Origin: Chrysophaeum taylorii
Taxonomy: Eukaryota > Sar > Pelagophyceae > Pelagomonadales > Pelagomonadaceae
Direction: 5' to 3'
DNA: 64,000 bases
NCBI GenBank assembly: GCA_029834535.1
Contig: JAQMWT010000309.1
Location: 248,001 to 312,000 of the forward strand
The position numbers were made by a program, and so were the translations under genes. Below the pieces are notes generated by a model that did not search any database, was not told where the DNA came from, and saw only the letters and a program-made list of their open reading frames with translations. Of the stretch, positions 1-10,710 are shown one piece after another. How positions within the stretch are numbered: the stretch's first letter is position 1; each line of letters starts with the position of its first letter.

Positions 1-229
1 AACCTTTGAGTTTACTCTAAAAACCCTTTACTCTAAAAACCCCAGTATGTTCACCTGGTCCCAGTTTCACCTGGTCACTCAGCTCACCTAGTCCCAATCT
101 CCAACCCCAGTAAGTTCACCTGGTCCCAGTAAGTTCACCTACAGTGCGCGTGTAGACGCCGGGAGGGGGCTTATCGGTATTGCGCAGCACGTGTGGGGTA
201 GGGTGGAGTCGTCGACCCAGATGAGTATA

Positions 230-735
230 TCCTCGGGGATGCCGATCGACAGAGAGCCACGTAGAGCTGGACGTGGCAGAAGACGGGCTTGGGAAAGAGG
301 ACGCCGACCTCGCGGGGCGTCTGGCCCTGGCTCTTGTTGATCGTTTGGCGTAGGCGGGCCTTAAGCGATACAGGTTGGAGGAGCCTCGGTGACAACGACA
401 CGATCGATCATGTATCTGGTACCGTTGCAGTGGCCGTGCGACGGGTCGAGGTTGCGAAGACATTAAGCTCGCGATCAAAGTCAGCATGCCGTTGGTTGTC
501 AGGGAGTTGAAAACTCTACTGTAAAGAGCGAGGCGTCGTCTTCCGACCCAGCCTAGTCAGCCGAAAAGAACTCCGACGCCTCGTCTCCGGGAAAAAAAGG
601 CCGCGGTCATGCGCGCGTTGTCAGCATCGACAACATCGTTTCGACGGGGCGTGAGAATGGCGCGCTGAAAGAGCCGCCGCGGGTCGTGGAAATAGTCTGC
701 GAGGTCGCCGTAGACGGCTTGGAGGATCACTGTCT
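230..735 (-). pseudogene. Helitron PIF1-like helicase C-terminal relic, unit 1
   Basis: Read on the minus strand, this piece keeps the last conserved helicase block of Helitron Rep/Hel proteins: INKSQGQTPREVGVL followed by PVFCHVQLYVALCR. In intact helicases this is the TINKSQGQT motif plus the HGQLYVALSR motif VI. An upstream block with the pattern AVYGDLADYFHDP...RAILTP is also present, but in other frames. Several frameshifts separate the blocks, so no complete protein is encoded. The ATP-binding part and the Rep domain are absent. The call rests on motif recognition of the family and the copy is certainly broken. Confidence 0.75.
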
Positions 736-1261
736 GGCTCTCGCGCCTACCTGATCCTTACTCTCGCGCCTACCTGATCCTTACCCTAAATCGAGGGACA
801 AACAAACAGACAAACATCTGTCGATTAGTAGTTAAGGACAAGTGCAGGCCAGTAAGTTCACCTAGTCCCAATCTCTAACCCCAGTAAGTTCACCTGGTCC
901 CAGTAAGTTTCATATAAGTTCACCTGGTCAGTATTATTATTGACAGTAAGTTCACCTAGCTCACACCAACTCCTTTGAGCTCGTCGCTCTCGCCTCCGCC
1001 AATCTAAGCTGCTTTGATCCGCACGCGCCGCCAACCTTTGAGTTTACTCTAAAAACCCTTTACTCTAAAAACCCCAGTATGTTCACCTGGTCCCAGTTTC
1101 ACCTGGTCACTCAGCTCACCTAGTCCCAATCTCCAACCCCAGTAAGTTCACCTGGTCCCAGTAAGTTCACCTACAGTGCGCGTGTAGACGCCGGGAGGGG
1201 GCTTATCGGTATTGCGCAGCACGTGTGGGGTAGGGTGGAGTCGTCGACCCAGAAGAGGATA

Positions 1262-1767
1262 TCCTCGGGGTTGCCGATCGACAGAGAGCCACGTAGAGCT
1301 GGACGTGGCAGAAGACGGGCTTGGGAAGAGGACGCCGACCTCGCGGGGCGTCTGGCCCTGGTTCTTGTTGATCGTTTGGCGTCGGCGGGCCTTAAGGGAT
1401 ACAGGTTGGAGGAGCCTCGGTGACAACGACACGATCGATCATGTATCTGGTACCGTTGCAGTGGCCGTGCGACGGGTCGAGGTTGCGAAGACATTAAGCT
1501 CGCGATCAAAGTCAGCATGCCGTTGGTTGTCAGGGAGTTGAAAACTCTACTGTAAAGAGCGAGGCGTCGTCTTCCGACCCAGCCTAGTCAGCCGAAAAGA
1601 ACTCCGACGCCTCGTCTCCGGGAAAAAAAGGCCGCGGTCATGCGCGCGTTGTCAGCATCGACAACATCGTTTCGACGGGGCGTGAGAATGGCGCGCTGAA
1701 AGAGCCGCCGCGGCTCGTGGAAATAGTCTGCGAGGTCGCCATAGACGGCTTGGAGGATCACTGTCTG
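1262..1767 (-). pseudogene. Helitron PIF1-like helicase C-terminal relic, unit 2
   Basis: Near copy of the relic in unit 1, with the same INK(N/S)QGQTPREVGVLF motif on the minus strand and the same upstream PIF1-like block. A single-base length difference after the GVLF motif moves the following LYVAL block into another frame than in unit 1. The copies are therefore decaying independently. No start codon or helicase motif I-III region is present. Confidence 0.72.
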
Positions 1768-2269
1768 GCTCTCGCGCCTACCTGATCCTTACTCTCGCGC
1801 CTACCTGATCATTACCCTAAATCGAGGGACAAACAAACAAACAGACAGACAGACAAACATCTGTCGATAGTAGTAGACTATTCTACAAGTGCAGGCCAGT
1901 AAGTTCGCCAGTAAGTTCACCTGGTCCCAATCTCTAACCCCAGTAAGTTCGGCGTAAGCCCACTCGTGCTCACATCCACTCAACCCACTCTCCTTCGAGC
2001 TCGTCGCTCTCACCTCCGCCAATCTAAGCTGCTTTGATCCGTACACGCCGCTAGCCCTTGCGTTCACTCTAAAAACCCCAGTAAGTTCACTTGGTCCCAG
2101 TAAGTTCACCTGGTCACTTAGTTCACCTAGTCCCAATCTCAAACCTCAGTAAGTTCACGTGGTCCCAGTAAGTTCACCTACCGTGCGCGTGTAGACGCCG
2201 GGAGGGGGCTTATCGGTATTGCGCAGCACGTGTGGGGTAGGGTGGAGTCGTCGACCCAGATGAGTATAT

Positions 2270-2773
2270 CCTCGGGGATGCCGATCGACAGAGAGCCACG
2301 TAGAGCTGGACGTGGCAGAAGACGGGCTTGGGAAAGAGGACGCCGACCTCGCGGGGCGTCTGGCCCTGGCTCTTGTTGATCGTTTGGCGTAGGCGGGCCT
2401 TAAGCGATACAGGTTGGAGGAGCCTCGGTGACAACGACACGATCGATCATGTATCTGGTACCGTTGCAGTGGCCGTGCGACGGGTCGAGGTTGCGAAGAC
2501 ATTAAGCTCGCGATCAAAGTCAGCATGCCGTTGGTTGTCAGGGAGTTGAAAACTCTACTGTAAAGAGCGAGGCGTCGTCTTCCGACCCAGCCTAGTCAGC
2601 CGAAAAGAACTCCGACGCCTCGTCTCCGGGAAAAAAAGGCCGCGGTCATGCGCGCGTTGTCCGCATCGACAACATCGTTTCGACGGGGCGTGAGAATGGC
2701 GCGCTGAAAGAGCCGCCGCGGGTCGTGGAAATAGTCTGCGAGGTCGCCGTAGACGGCTTGGAGGATCACTTTC
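2270..2773 (-). pseudogene. Helitron PIF1-like helicase C-terminal relic, unit 3
   Basis: Third copy in the array, almost the same as unit 1 (INKSQGQTPREVGVLF then HVQLYVALCR). It is followed to the right by a longer GACA/GACAAA tract. The repeat homology stops near 2900, where the flanking unique DNA begins. It is truncated at the N-terminal side and frameshifted like the others. Confidence 0.72.
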
Positions 2774-2826
2774 TGGCTCTCGCGTCTACCTGATGCTTAC
2801 TCTCGCGCCTACATGATCCTTACCCT

Positions 2827-2840
2827 AAATCGAGGGACAA

Positions 2841-2871
<31 letters not shown>

Positions 2872-2882
2872 AACATCTGTCG
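2827..2882. repeat. CAGA/CAAA simple repeat at array end
   Basis: Run of GACAGACAGACAAACAGACAG-type units that ends in the CATCTGTCGATTAGTAG motif. The same tract and motif close every unit of the Helitron-derived family, at about 800-835, 1840-1870, 36800-36850, 37285-37330, 37405-37450 and 38455-38570. Confidence 0.85.
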
Positions 2883-3184
2883 ATTAGTAGTTAGGACTAC
2901 AACAGCAATTTATTATTAGAATGTTGGGGGGCAACTCCTCAACATAACTAACTAACTTCAGACCTCTCCCGAGCATGGGAGCCAGGCCGGACCGGCAGGA
3001 GCCGGTACGGAATCACAGAGGAAAATCACGCAGTTGGGGCAGAGGCGAGGGACGAGGACGGACTCGTTGATGGTGGACCGTCACTGCGCGCGGTCTTGTG
3101 CGAGGTCGTGCAAAAGCGTCGCAGGCCGCGGACGTGTTGGTCCACGAACAATCGACCTGTCCGTCGCGTTCTGCCCAACCGAGC

Positions 3185-3345
3185 GAACCCCATCCCAGCG
3201 CGGACTTTCCGGGTGCTAACCGGCCAGCCCGGGAGGCGAGCAGGCACCGTCTCACTCCGGGACGGCCGGGGCCGCCGCAGGGAGCAAGCGTGTTAGGCGC
3301 CGTCCTCCATCGCAACCAACGGTTAGCGATAACAAAAGAAAAAGA
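3185..3345 (-). repeat. Diverged dispersed repeat, copy A
   Basis: Read on the minus strand this stretch contains GCTAACC...GGTTGCGATGGAGGAC, then about 70 bases later CGCCTCCCGGGC-GGCCGGTT. The same order of blocks, with similar spacing, occurs on the plus strand at about 40195-40360. The copies differ by many substitutions. No coding domain was recognised, so this may be a non-autonomous element or an old retroelement piece. Confidence 0.5.
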
Positions 3346-3399
3346 AAAAGCACCATAGTTGCCGTAGCAACTGGTGATAATGATACGCTTTGTAGCGGT

Positions 3400-4140
3400 C
3401 AAATCGCTTGAGTCGATATATATGTGTTGAGGTCAAAATTTTTTGACTGTCTGACTCAGTATAGTAGTGTCGCGTATTTTGCCACTAAAATCAGGTGGGA
3501 GCCAAGCGACATCTCAGGCACCGAGCCGTTCAAGGTTCTTGTACTCTTCATTCATCGCATTCTGGCATCAACCGCGTCCGCGCGTTATCCGCATCCGCTC
3601 GTGGCGGGGCTATCCGTATCCGCGACGTTGTCCGCATCCGCTCGGGTCCGCATCTGCTACGGAGCTGCGTCCGCAGCCGTATCCACTGTCTAACCGCACT
3701 CGCGGGACGTCCGTGCCTGCCGTCTAGCTGTATCTACCTATGTCGGCGTCCAAGGCACACCTGCGCCTGCGGCTGCTCCGAGTCTGCAAGGTGTTCGCGG
3801 TTGCAGGGAAAAAGAGGCTAATTGGAGTTTATGCCGCCCTTGCGCCATGAAACACGTCCAATTACGTAACTGTGCCCTCGCTCGTTTGATCGGAAGTCTG
3901 TTTACGTGCATAGTGCGCGATCTTGAAGCCCGCCGGGACCCGGGCGGGGTGGGGAGCCAGGAAGCTGCCGACGAGAAGGCGGCGTAGAAGCCACGGGCCG
4001 GGAGTTGGTATTTGTGCGAGGAGAAGAGGCGCGGGCCGCAGGAAGCGGAGACACGAAAGAGGAGCGAAAAGAAAAAGAAGGGCGTGCGTCATCAAAGGTA
4101 GAGTGAGAGGACGCCCAGAGGAGGTGCGAGGACTACATGC
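3400..4140. other. No recognisable gene; CCGCATCCGCTCG-like degenerate repeats
   Basis: No convincing gene. Between 3565 and 3690 the sequence is a degenerate minisatellite of blocks such as TATCCGCATCCGCTCG. A similar one lies at 6235-6425. ORFs here are short, in conflicting frames and proline/arginine/serine rich, as expected from GC-rich noncoding DNA. Confidence 0.5.
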
Positions 4141-4142
4141 GA

Positions 4143-5935
4143 TCAAGTGTTTTCGGCGCCAGACTCTTCATCATCAACCTCGGTGTCGTACTCGAGATTG
4201 CCGTGCTCATCACCAGTGGTGTTTGGCGTTTCTTTGAACAACGCCCAAAGCCGGTCGTACTCGATGCCGCCGTCGAGTTTCTTACAGATGGGGAAGTTAT
4301 TTTTGATGATCACGAATGCCTTCAGCAGCCTGGGCCAGAACCGAGAGCGATGCGGCATTTTCTGCTCAGCTTCGTGACCCTGAAGACCCGCTCCTCATGA
4401 GCTTCAGTGAACTGTGCGCAGCCCTTACTCTCAAACAGCAAGGTCGCCGTCGGGAATTCGTCGCGGATCATCGAGTTCGCATACATCTTTGTCATATCGA
4501 AACGCTTGCCGCGAAGTCCGTCGTCGATAACGAATTGCTGGTATGTATCATGAGTCATCGCCCGGAACTTGGCCAGTTCGGTGAGCGTCGTGTTTCTGCG
4601 GCATAGCGACTGGCTCGTCCGCTGATTCATCGTCATCGCCGAGGTCGAGAATATCGTCGTCGGAGTCGGAGTCGGCAGTACGACGTTTCTTCTTATAGGG
4701 CAAAGGCTGCGTCGGTCTGGCTGAAGCGAAGCGAGTCTCTCTGCTGCTTCCTCCCAAGCTGCCTCGAACGTGACAGTCGCGAGCTTGGCTTGTGCCTGCG
4801 GCAGAATTTTGTTGAGCTCGAGCGTTGGATTCAACAGCATCAAATCATCACCGCTTTCGCTGGCGCGCGGCACAGGTGGCGCGGCTTCACTTTTTCGACA
4901 AGCACCGAAAGAAAAGTTTGAATGGACTGGTCAACACTATCCCACGGAACATCGTCTAATTTGCGATTCGGGCCAGTGCCGGCGTGCCGTCTTGGGACGC
5001 GCATCTTGGGACACGCAGCTCCCGTTTCTCAAGCGACTTACTGATGCAACGATAAACGTACACTCGCTCCATGTCGGCCACTGGAACGTCGCCTTCGGTC
5101 TGGAGTGAGTTTCATGGGTGGCTGCATGCCCGCCTCGAGCTGCGAGTTGACGCTCCATTCGAAGTCAGTAAATGGCCGAGGAACCTTGCCAAAAGACGCG
5201 GATTAAGAAGCGGACTCGACGGCTCTAGACGGGGTGTCTGTAGTCGCATCTGTATCAGAACCTAGGCTCTCATACTGGTCACGCAACATGTCCTCGCGCA
5301 ACATGTCCTCGATCTCTAGCGCGACATCATCCTTGTTGACTTTCTTTGACGGACCTCGCCGGTGACAATCTGCGAGGTCGAGAACGGCGACTTGCCTTGG
5401 ATAAATTCGTCGTAGATAGCCGGATAGTGTCCCTTGATAAACGCAGACATCCGTCCGGTGTTCGATGACTCCTTGATTGAATCCTTCCTTTTGCAAGCCT
5501 GCCGAACCAATGGCAGCTTGTTGCCGCCCGGTATGATGCATCTCATTTGAAACGCGACGCTCTTCTCTGAAACGCTGTCGGTGGACATGCAGGCCAGGGG
5601 GCCGTTCGCCACTCCGAAGAACGGGGCCGAAGAACGACATGACAATTGGCTTGTAGTTAGACTGGCTAACCACATCTCATCGACGTCGGCATCAGAGACA
5701 ACCCCTTCGTCCGCGGTAGTTCCATCAGTGGCATGCGATTCTCGATAGGCGTTGACGAGGCTCTGAGCCTTCACACGCTCATCGATCTCTTTCTTCTTCT
5801 TCTCGTACCGCGCCTTCAGACTCGCAAACGAATGAAATGGCCTCGAACTCCGGCATTCAACCCAGAACTCGCGCTCGCTGTCGTCGTGGACTTCGCACTC
5901 CGGACACGAGATCTTCACCGCCTCTTTCTGCACTC
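4143..5935 (-). pseudogene. Decayed transposase-like gene, possibly hAT family
   Basis: Several minus-strand open pieces in different frames follow one another. The first (about 5933-5316) has a CPEC motif near its start and later a stretch NTGRMSAFIKGHYPAIYDEF. That stretch resembles the N-terminal BED-type zinc-finger tail of hAT transposases. The second piece (about 4873-4322) has DEFPTATLLFESKGCAQF followed by an ERVFRVTKLSRK stretch. This is faintly like the hAT C-terminal dimerisation region. A diverged copy of this last block occurs on the plus strand near 21310-21410. No piece begins with ATG and the frames are broken. Family assignment is tentative; a relic of some repeated gene is fairly safe. 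Confidence 0.35.
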
Positions 5936-6234
5936 CGCTCGGAAATTTGAGCTTGGTTGGTGCTCAACGACAAATGCCTGCCATTCTCTTCGACGTTCAG
6001 CAGCAGTCCACCCTTCCACCAGGTGCAAGGGATGCAAAATTGGTACCCGACGTCCTTCGATAAGTCTTCGAACACGACATTCCTCTGCGCAGCACCTTCT
6101 GAACCCCTGCGCTCCCCTCCCAATGCTGGTGTCATGACCGCTTCTTGCTCGCTGTGTCGCGAGACGAGGTTAAAGTTAAGGATTGAGTGGGGTTGGACCC
6201 ATTGTTTCAAGCAGCGGAGACACGGAGAGACGCG

Positions 6235-6425
6235 GCGCTCCCACACCGCAGGCGTCCGCACTTGCTGGGTGTCTGCATCCGCGAGGTGTCTGCATCCGCT
6301 GGCTATCCGTGTCCGCTCGGTGTCCGCATCCGCTGGGTGTGCATCTGCAGGTCCCCTGGTCGCGGACACTTGCGGTCACGGTCCAAATCCGCGGGTCGGA
6401 TGCGGACACGATCCGCGTCCGTGAG
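6235..6425. repeat. Degenerate GTCCGCATCCGCTGG minisatellite
   Basis: About ten imperfect units built around GTCCGCATCCGCT / GTGTCTGCATCCGC follow each other. Related units are found at 3565-3690, so the same minisatellite family occurs twice within 3 kb. Confidence 0.6.
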
Positions 6426-7216
6426 CTGCACCTTGACTCGAGATTTTTGTCACATCAAAAATCTTGACTTTGACGTCACGCAGACAGTGGTCAGATCTGG
6501 GTCACGTCAAAATCAACTTTCAGTATGACTGTCCTCACGATGGTCAAGTCAAAGTCAACATCACGAAAACGAGAAAAGCGGCCGGAAGCGGTCGGCAGAA
6601 GCTGGAAACGTCCCACACGCGCAGTTAGCGTCTTCCTCGCCTTCCCTCGTCTCTCGTATCTCCCTCCCCCTTTAGAAGCAGAAGAAAACACAACAGCGCG
6701 ACAGCATTCTTGTTGGAGGAAAAGCCGTCGTCACCGAAATGTAGCCGTCCAAAGTAACGCTGGTCTTCCTTCTCGGCATCGCAGCAGTTCGTAACACTTC
6801 GTGCCCCTCGTCGGATCGCGATAGATGTAGCAGTGCTTCTTTTTACTGCAATCCGTGTCTTTCTTCGCACGCTCCGGGTGATCCCCTGTCAAGCGCTTAA
6901 CGTGCCCCTCCAAACCCCAGAAGGCGCCGCTCTCCTCCCGGCTTTCCTGGGCGTGTTATCCCGATACTGCTCCGGTGGAATGTACGGCCTCGCGTCGTGT
7001 TCCTCCCCCTCCGCCCCGCTGACATCCTCGTCCAACACGAGCTGGTGGTGTACATGCACTGGAGGCGATTCCGTCAACGCCGACGACGTCACGTAAAATC
7101 CCATGACCGTGACCAGTTCGCCAAAAGTGGTCACGTCAAGTCACGAAAACGTCAACGTCAACATTTAACGGTCGTTTGACGTCAACATGTTGACGACCTT
7201 GACGTCAAGGTGCAGC
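6425..7216. mobile_element. Non-autonomous element with terminal inverted repeats
   Basis: The left end GCTGCACCTTGAC (6425-6437) and the right end GTCAAGGTGCAGC (7204-7216) are exact 13-base inverted repeats. Inside both ends lie many copies of a TCACGTCAA / TGACGTCAA-like motif in opposite orientations (about 6440-6570 and 7095-7210). Just outside the right end the sequence reads CCTG, so the full end may start CAGGGCTGCACC, as hAT elements often do. No 8-bp target duplication is visible. The middle has short minus-strand ORFs with scattered Cys and His (6625-6913) that I could not assign. Confidence 0.55.
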
Positions 7217-7860
7217 CCTGTTTATTCATCAAGGGTCGATAGGAAACACAAACCAACAGTAACAAAATAACGGAACGAACGAAGAACAGGACTCGTGGCT
7301 GTATAAATGATGTGAGTGGCAGAATAAAATAATGAGCATTTGACGTTTATCCGCACTTGTGGCTGCACGATGCGTGTGCCATGTGTGACACTCTGGACGT
7401 TTGTGGCAATTCAACATCTTGTGGAAATTCAACGTCCGTGTGCGGGAGTCAGGGGTACCATAAGGAAAAGGCTGATGACTCATAAGTTCTGGAGGCGTCC
7501 CCCCCAGATCCGTTTGCAACGTCATTTGCGGTAAAATTTGAAATTAGAGGGGTTGAGGGAGGGGTGGCAGAAAATCGACTGGCGGACTCAACGTCCGTTT
7601 CTGATGGTGCAGAATCGCGAGACGCCACGTCGGAATGGACGGTTTCGGAAGTTACCGCGTCAATAGCTATCGCAGGAGTTGAAGCTGGAACCTGCGAAGA
7701 TTGAACATCCGTATCTGAAGCGTTGGAAACCGTCAAGTCAATGCCTGTTAGGTCATCGTCTGAAAGCGAGACGCAACCGTGATTATTATCAAGTGGGCGA
7801 GCAGACAAAAATGTCTGCATAACGTCGTTGATCTGAGTCAGTTGCCTTCATAGGGCGGCA
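7217..7860. other. No recognisable gene
   Basis: An acidic, Ser/Thr/Asp-rich open frame of about 123 codons lies on the minus strand (7449-7820). It starts with a genuine ATG but resembles no family I know and has low complexity. I see no other structure here. Confidence 0.4.
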
Positions 7861-8045
7861 TTGGCAACGCACATAGCGTGCCGTGCGTGAGTTGACGCAC
7901 GGCAAAAAAATCTTATCAACGTCCGAAAGTCAATTGCCATTAAAATCAGATTGGCAACGCGTGTAGCGTGGTATGTGTCAATTGACGCACCGGACGGTAA
8001 AGTAAGTTGATCACCGTCCGTAAGTAAAATCAAGCTGTAATAGCA
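7858..8045. repeat. Two-copy tandem repeat of ~90 bp
   Basis: The block TTGGCAACGC-CATAGCGTG...TTGACGCAC followed by a GTCCGTAAGT/GTCCGAAAGT segment occurs at about 7862-7950 and again at 7951-8040, with about 20 percent differences. No coding potential was recognised. Confidence 0.5.
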
Positions 8046-8091
8046 GTCGGTACTGACGTCAAGATCCACAATGCGCGTGTGACAAAAATAT

Positions 8092-8335
8092 CTTTATTTC
8101 TCTATGTCAGAAACCGAGTAAGTAAGTATCAAGTGAGTCGCAAAACGCTCATCGAAATGTGGTATTACAAGGTCAGATCTGTCGACATCATAGTATAGTA
8201 GTCCAGGCGTGTCGACATCATAAAATAGTGAGTCCCAAAGCGCTCATCGAAACGTGGTATTACCACATTTCGATGAGCGTTCTTGCGACTCGCTTGATTC
8301 TTACTTACACGGTTTCAGACACAGAGAAATGAAGA
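8092..8335. repeat. Inverted repeat with ~75-bp arms
   Basis: The left arm (about 8092-8167) contains GAAACCGAGTAAGTAAG and CGCTCATCGAAATGTGG. The right arm (about 8252-8335) is its reverse complement with only a few changes. A partial third copy (8230-8257, CGCTCATCGAAACGTGGTATT) lies beside the right arm. The spacer carries two GTGTCGACATCATA(G/A)(T/A)A repeats. The structure could fold into a long hairpin. It lies directly upstream of the Copia relic and might mark an element end. Confidence 0.65.
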
Positions 8336-8650
8336 TAACTGTGTCAGCTTATCTCACTCTTTGCATGCACCACCTACTTGTTATGACTTCGCCGCTTATT
8401 GACGGACCTTGTGGTTTACAAACGGATCCAGTACCGTTGTATATGGACAACAAAACGGTGATTCATCGTATGAAAGGATCTGCCATTACTAAGCACACTC
8501 GTCATATTGGGATCCACTATACTCAGCTATTGATATGCTCAACGCTGGCATCATTGCTCCAGCCAAAATCCACTCCAACTTGAACGCCTCTGGTTGCCTC
8601 ACCAAGTCGAACAAGCATGACATTTTCGTTCGGCAACGTGCCATCCTTTT
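8254..8650 (+). pseudogene. Ty1/Copia retrotransposon RNase H relic
   Basis: The plus-strand frame contains DPVPLYMDNKTVIHRMKGS followed by KHTRHIGIHY. This matches the Copia RNase H pattern PxPLYxDNxxAIxLAKNP...RTKHIDIRYHFIR. After a frameshift near 8525-8535 the next frame gives LNAGIIAP and NLNASGCLTKSN, corresponding to the family's terminal NxADxLTK block. Thus the end of a Copia pol is present but broken. No integrase, reverse transcriptase or LTR was found around it. The family call is reasonably firm; the element is dead. Confidence 0.65.
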
Positions 8651-8819
8651 GAATCTCCCTGCTGATATCAAGACACCTACGACTGCTGCTCCTACCCCTG
8701 CTGCTTCTCGAATTTCGGGGACGGTGTTGGTAGATTGCTTTTCCGGTACCGTCGGACTGTGTGTCCGGTACCATTGGCTTGTACCGGAACAAGTCAATAC
8801 TTGCCCTTAACCTGCTCAT

Positions 8820-9690
8820 GCTATCACTCTTGGAAGAAAAAGTTTCGGATGTTTGTTTGATCTCGTGTTGTCTTCGCGGACGATAGGGCCGACGGCCTCT
8901 GCCTTGGGGGCTCTGGGAGGGTGACAAATGCCGCCGTCCCATCGACTCCGCGAAACGCAGAAGTGATTGATTCCCAAGCCGCCAATAAGGCCGGCGCTCG
9001 CGGCGGCTTGCTCTGGGAGTCCTGGCGACCGTGGACAGTTCGGCCGCGTCTACGACGCCTCGGAGGTGCTCGATGAAGTGGCGGCGCAGAGATAGACATG
9101 TGATTTTCCGCGGCCTACAACTCCTCTACAACTGGAGTTGCCAGCAAGGCGCCTCATCTGCGGCGCCGCAGGGAGAGCCACTGCGCGGAGACCAAGAGCA
9201 AAACGCACTTGTCGAGGTGGCGAGGTGGCTTGTCGACCAAAAAAACCGCTGCTCCGACGCCCGCTTCAACTTGAGACACGCCGTCGGCCGAACATCCGAT
9301 CACCACCTCCCAAGACGAGCCCGACGGCTTCCGGCGCTGCCATAGTGGAGGACAGCCGCGAGGCCAGCAACTTGGACTTGCCCGACGCTCGCTCGGATGG
9401 GGACTCCTTTTCCATGCTCGATGTCTTCCTCGTGCGGAGCGTCTTTATTTTTGGCGCAGCTCCAAGTCCACCCATCCTCTAGCCTGACTGACCTTGAAGC
9501 AGGGTGCACTTACGCTTATCTCGAACATAAGAGTTCTAGCTGACACGCGTATGCTTTGCTCGCTGTTTTTTACTCCACGTTTTGCCGTGCTCTGATTCGA
9601 GGTTTGTCGCCTCCCAAGATCATCTCCGAGAGAGGCCGGCTTACATCCTGCCGCTCTGGGGACGAACGAACGAACGAACGAACGACAACG
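8820..9690. other. No recognisable gene
   Basis: GC-rich DNA with only short overlapping frames lacking family motifs. A GAAC tetranucleotide run sits at 9663-9684. Confidence 0.4.
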
Positions 9691-9725
9691 CGTGCGACTA
9701 GGCATTCGAATGTGCTACCACCTTG

Positions 9726-10592
9726 ATGAGCCCACCCAACGGAATTATTACAAATATGCGGCGTGCCTTGTCGTCGTCGTCGTCGTCGTCGTCGTTCCAA
9801 GTCGTGAGCGTCGCCTTCGAAGAGAGCTGGGGTCGGACGGCGGCCAAGTGCCGCGAGAAGCTCCGGTTCAAGCCGACGGTCTTCCTTACATGCGGGTGTC
9901 CCGACTTGTCCGAAGTCGCGAAGGAACTGCCGGGGGCTGTCGGCGGTGAAGCGCGGCGCGGTGTTCTTGGAGGCGCGCTATCTGTGCTCGCGACCGACAG
10001 CGCGCAGCCGTTTTGGGGCGAGGTCCCTTCGGGGGGAAACGCCGTCGTCCTTACGAGCTCCGACATAGCAACGTTACCGCGTAACGCGGTCGGCGGTATT
10101 TTAGATTCGGTCTACCCCGAGAGTCCAGCGGGCGCCGCGTTCCGGTTGTTCGAGCCTCGCGTCTCCCACGCGACGGCTATTGGGGACGAGTTCCTGATCA
10201 CTTCGGTCGATCCGAGCCTTTCGGGCCTCGTGACAACGTTGAACGGCGTGGACGTGCAATCTGCTCTCGCCGAGCTTTTTATACCCAAGAGGGAAAGGCT
10301 ACTGGTTGGCGTAGATGGGATCATTCGACAGAGTGCGGTCGGACGAACGAGCGTCTTGATTGCGGGGGACGTTTCCCCGGGGATGCGTCTTCGCTTCTTT
10401 CGGTCGCAGGACGTCGTCGCTTTCCAAGCTCCTTCTGTCCTCTTCACCTGCTTCGACCTCGGGGAAACCACCATCATCCCGCCGGAAAACATCCTCGGTT
10501 GCGTCGTCGACGCCCAGTTCGGCCCCCAAGATCACGACCAATCTCGTCGCCTCACCTACGCCTCCTCCCTCGCCCTCTTGGCCCATCACTGA
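9726..10592 (+). CDS. Possible FIST-domain-like protein
   Basis: A single open frame of 288 codons begins at the ATG at 9726; a second in-frame ATG at 9756 is also possible. Near the N-terminus a TCG run encodes a serine tract of about nine residues. Next come a hydrophobic VFLTCGCPDL strand and a glycine-rich GGEARRGVLGGALSVLATD segment. These recall the GCSTAGEI-type loop of FIST N domains (found in bacterial sensors and FBXO22). A later GDVSPGMRLRFFR segment fits the FIST C pattern of a binding-pocket strand followed by a charged turn. There are no membrane segments or clear signal peptide. FIST proteins are thought to bind small ligands. Similarity is faint and the protein may be unrelated, but continuous coding over 0.85 kb and a neighbouring same-strand gene support it as real. 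Confidence 0.45.
   Translation: MSPPNGIITNMRRALSSSSSSSSFQVVSVAFEESWGRTAAKCREKLRFKPTVFLTCGCPDLSEVAKELPGAVGGEARRGVLGGALSVLATDSAQPFWGEVPSGGNAVVLTSSDIATLPRNAVGGILDSVYPESPAGAAFRLFEPRVSHATAIGDEFLITSVDPSLSGLVTTLNGVDVQSALAELFIPKRERLLVGVDGIIRQSAVGRTSVLIAGDVSPGMRLRFFRSQDVVAFQAPSVLFTCFDLGETTIIPPENILGCVVDAQFGPQDHDQSRRLTYASSLALLAHH
9772..9797 (+). repeat. TCG trinucleotide repeat encoding poly-Ser
   Basis: Nine or so CGT/TCG units inside the open frame starting at 9726. Similar CGT/TCG or GAC runs occur at 10679-10706, 18070-18100, 46738-46752 and 63050-63070, so this triplet is common in this genome. Confidence 0.8.
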
Positions 10593-10678
10593 TATTCTAT
10601 GCGAGAAGGACGAAGAAGGACGTTCGTCGTCGGTTCGCTGCGTGCCTCTTCTTTACCAGGCAGGCACCTCTGGTCAGA

Positions 10679-10710
<32 letters not shown>

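Larger units (their letters stand above)
1..2900 (-). mobile_element. Tandem array of three ~1 kb Helitron-derived units
   Basis: Three near-identical units follow one another, beginning at about 1, 1034 and 2055. Each holds, on the minus strand, a broken piece of a Helitron-type PIF1-like helicase. To the right of this lies a doubled short block around CGCGCCTACCTGATCCTTA, then a CAAACAGACAGA tract ending in ATCTGTCGATTAGTAG. Each unit also carries a minisatellite of about 19 bp (AGTAAGTTCACCTGGTCCC and variants). The array runs off the left edge, so there may be more units outside. The same family recurs as a palindrome at 35.56-38.58 kb. Seen directly: the repetition and the helicase motifs. 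Inferred: that these are relics of Helitron 3' parts amplified in tandem. Confidence 0.8.

Noticed and set aside
1-2900. CRISPR-like array
   Set aside because: The direct repeats are ~1 kb units and a 19-bp minisatellite without unique spacers of constant length; there are no cas genes.
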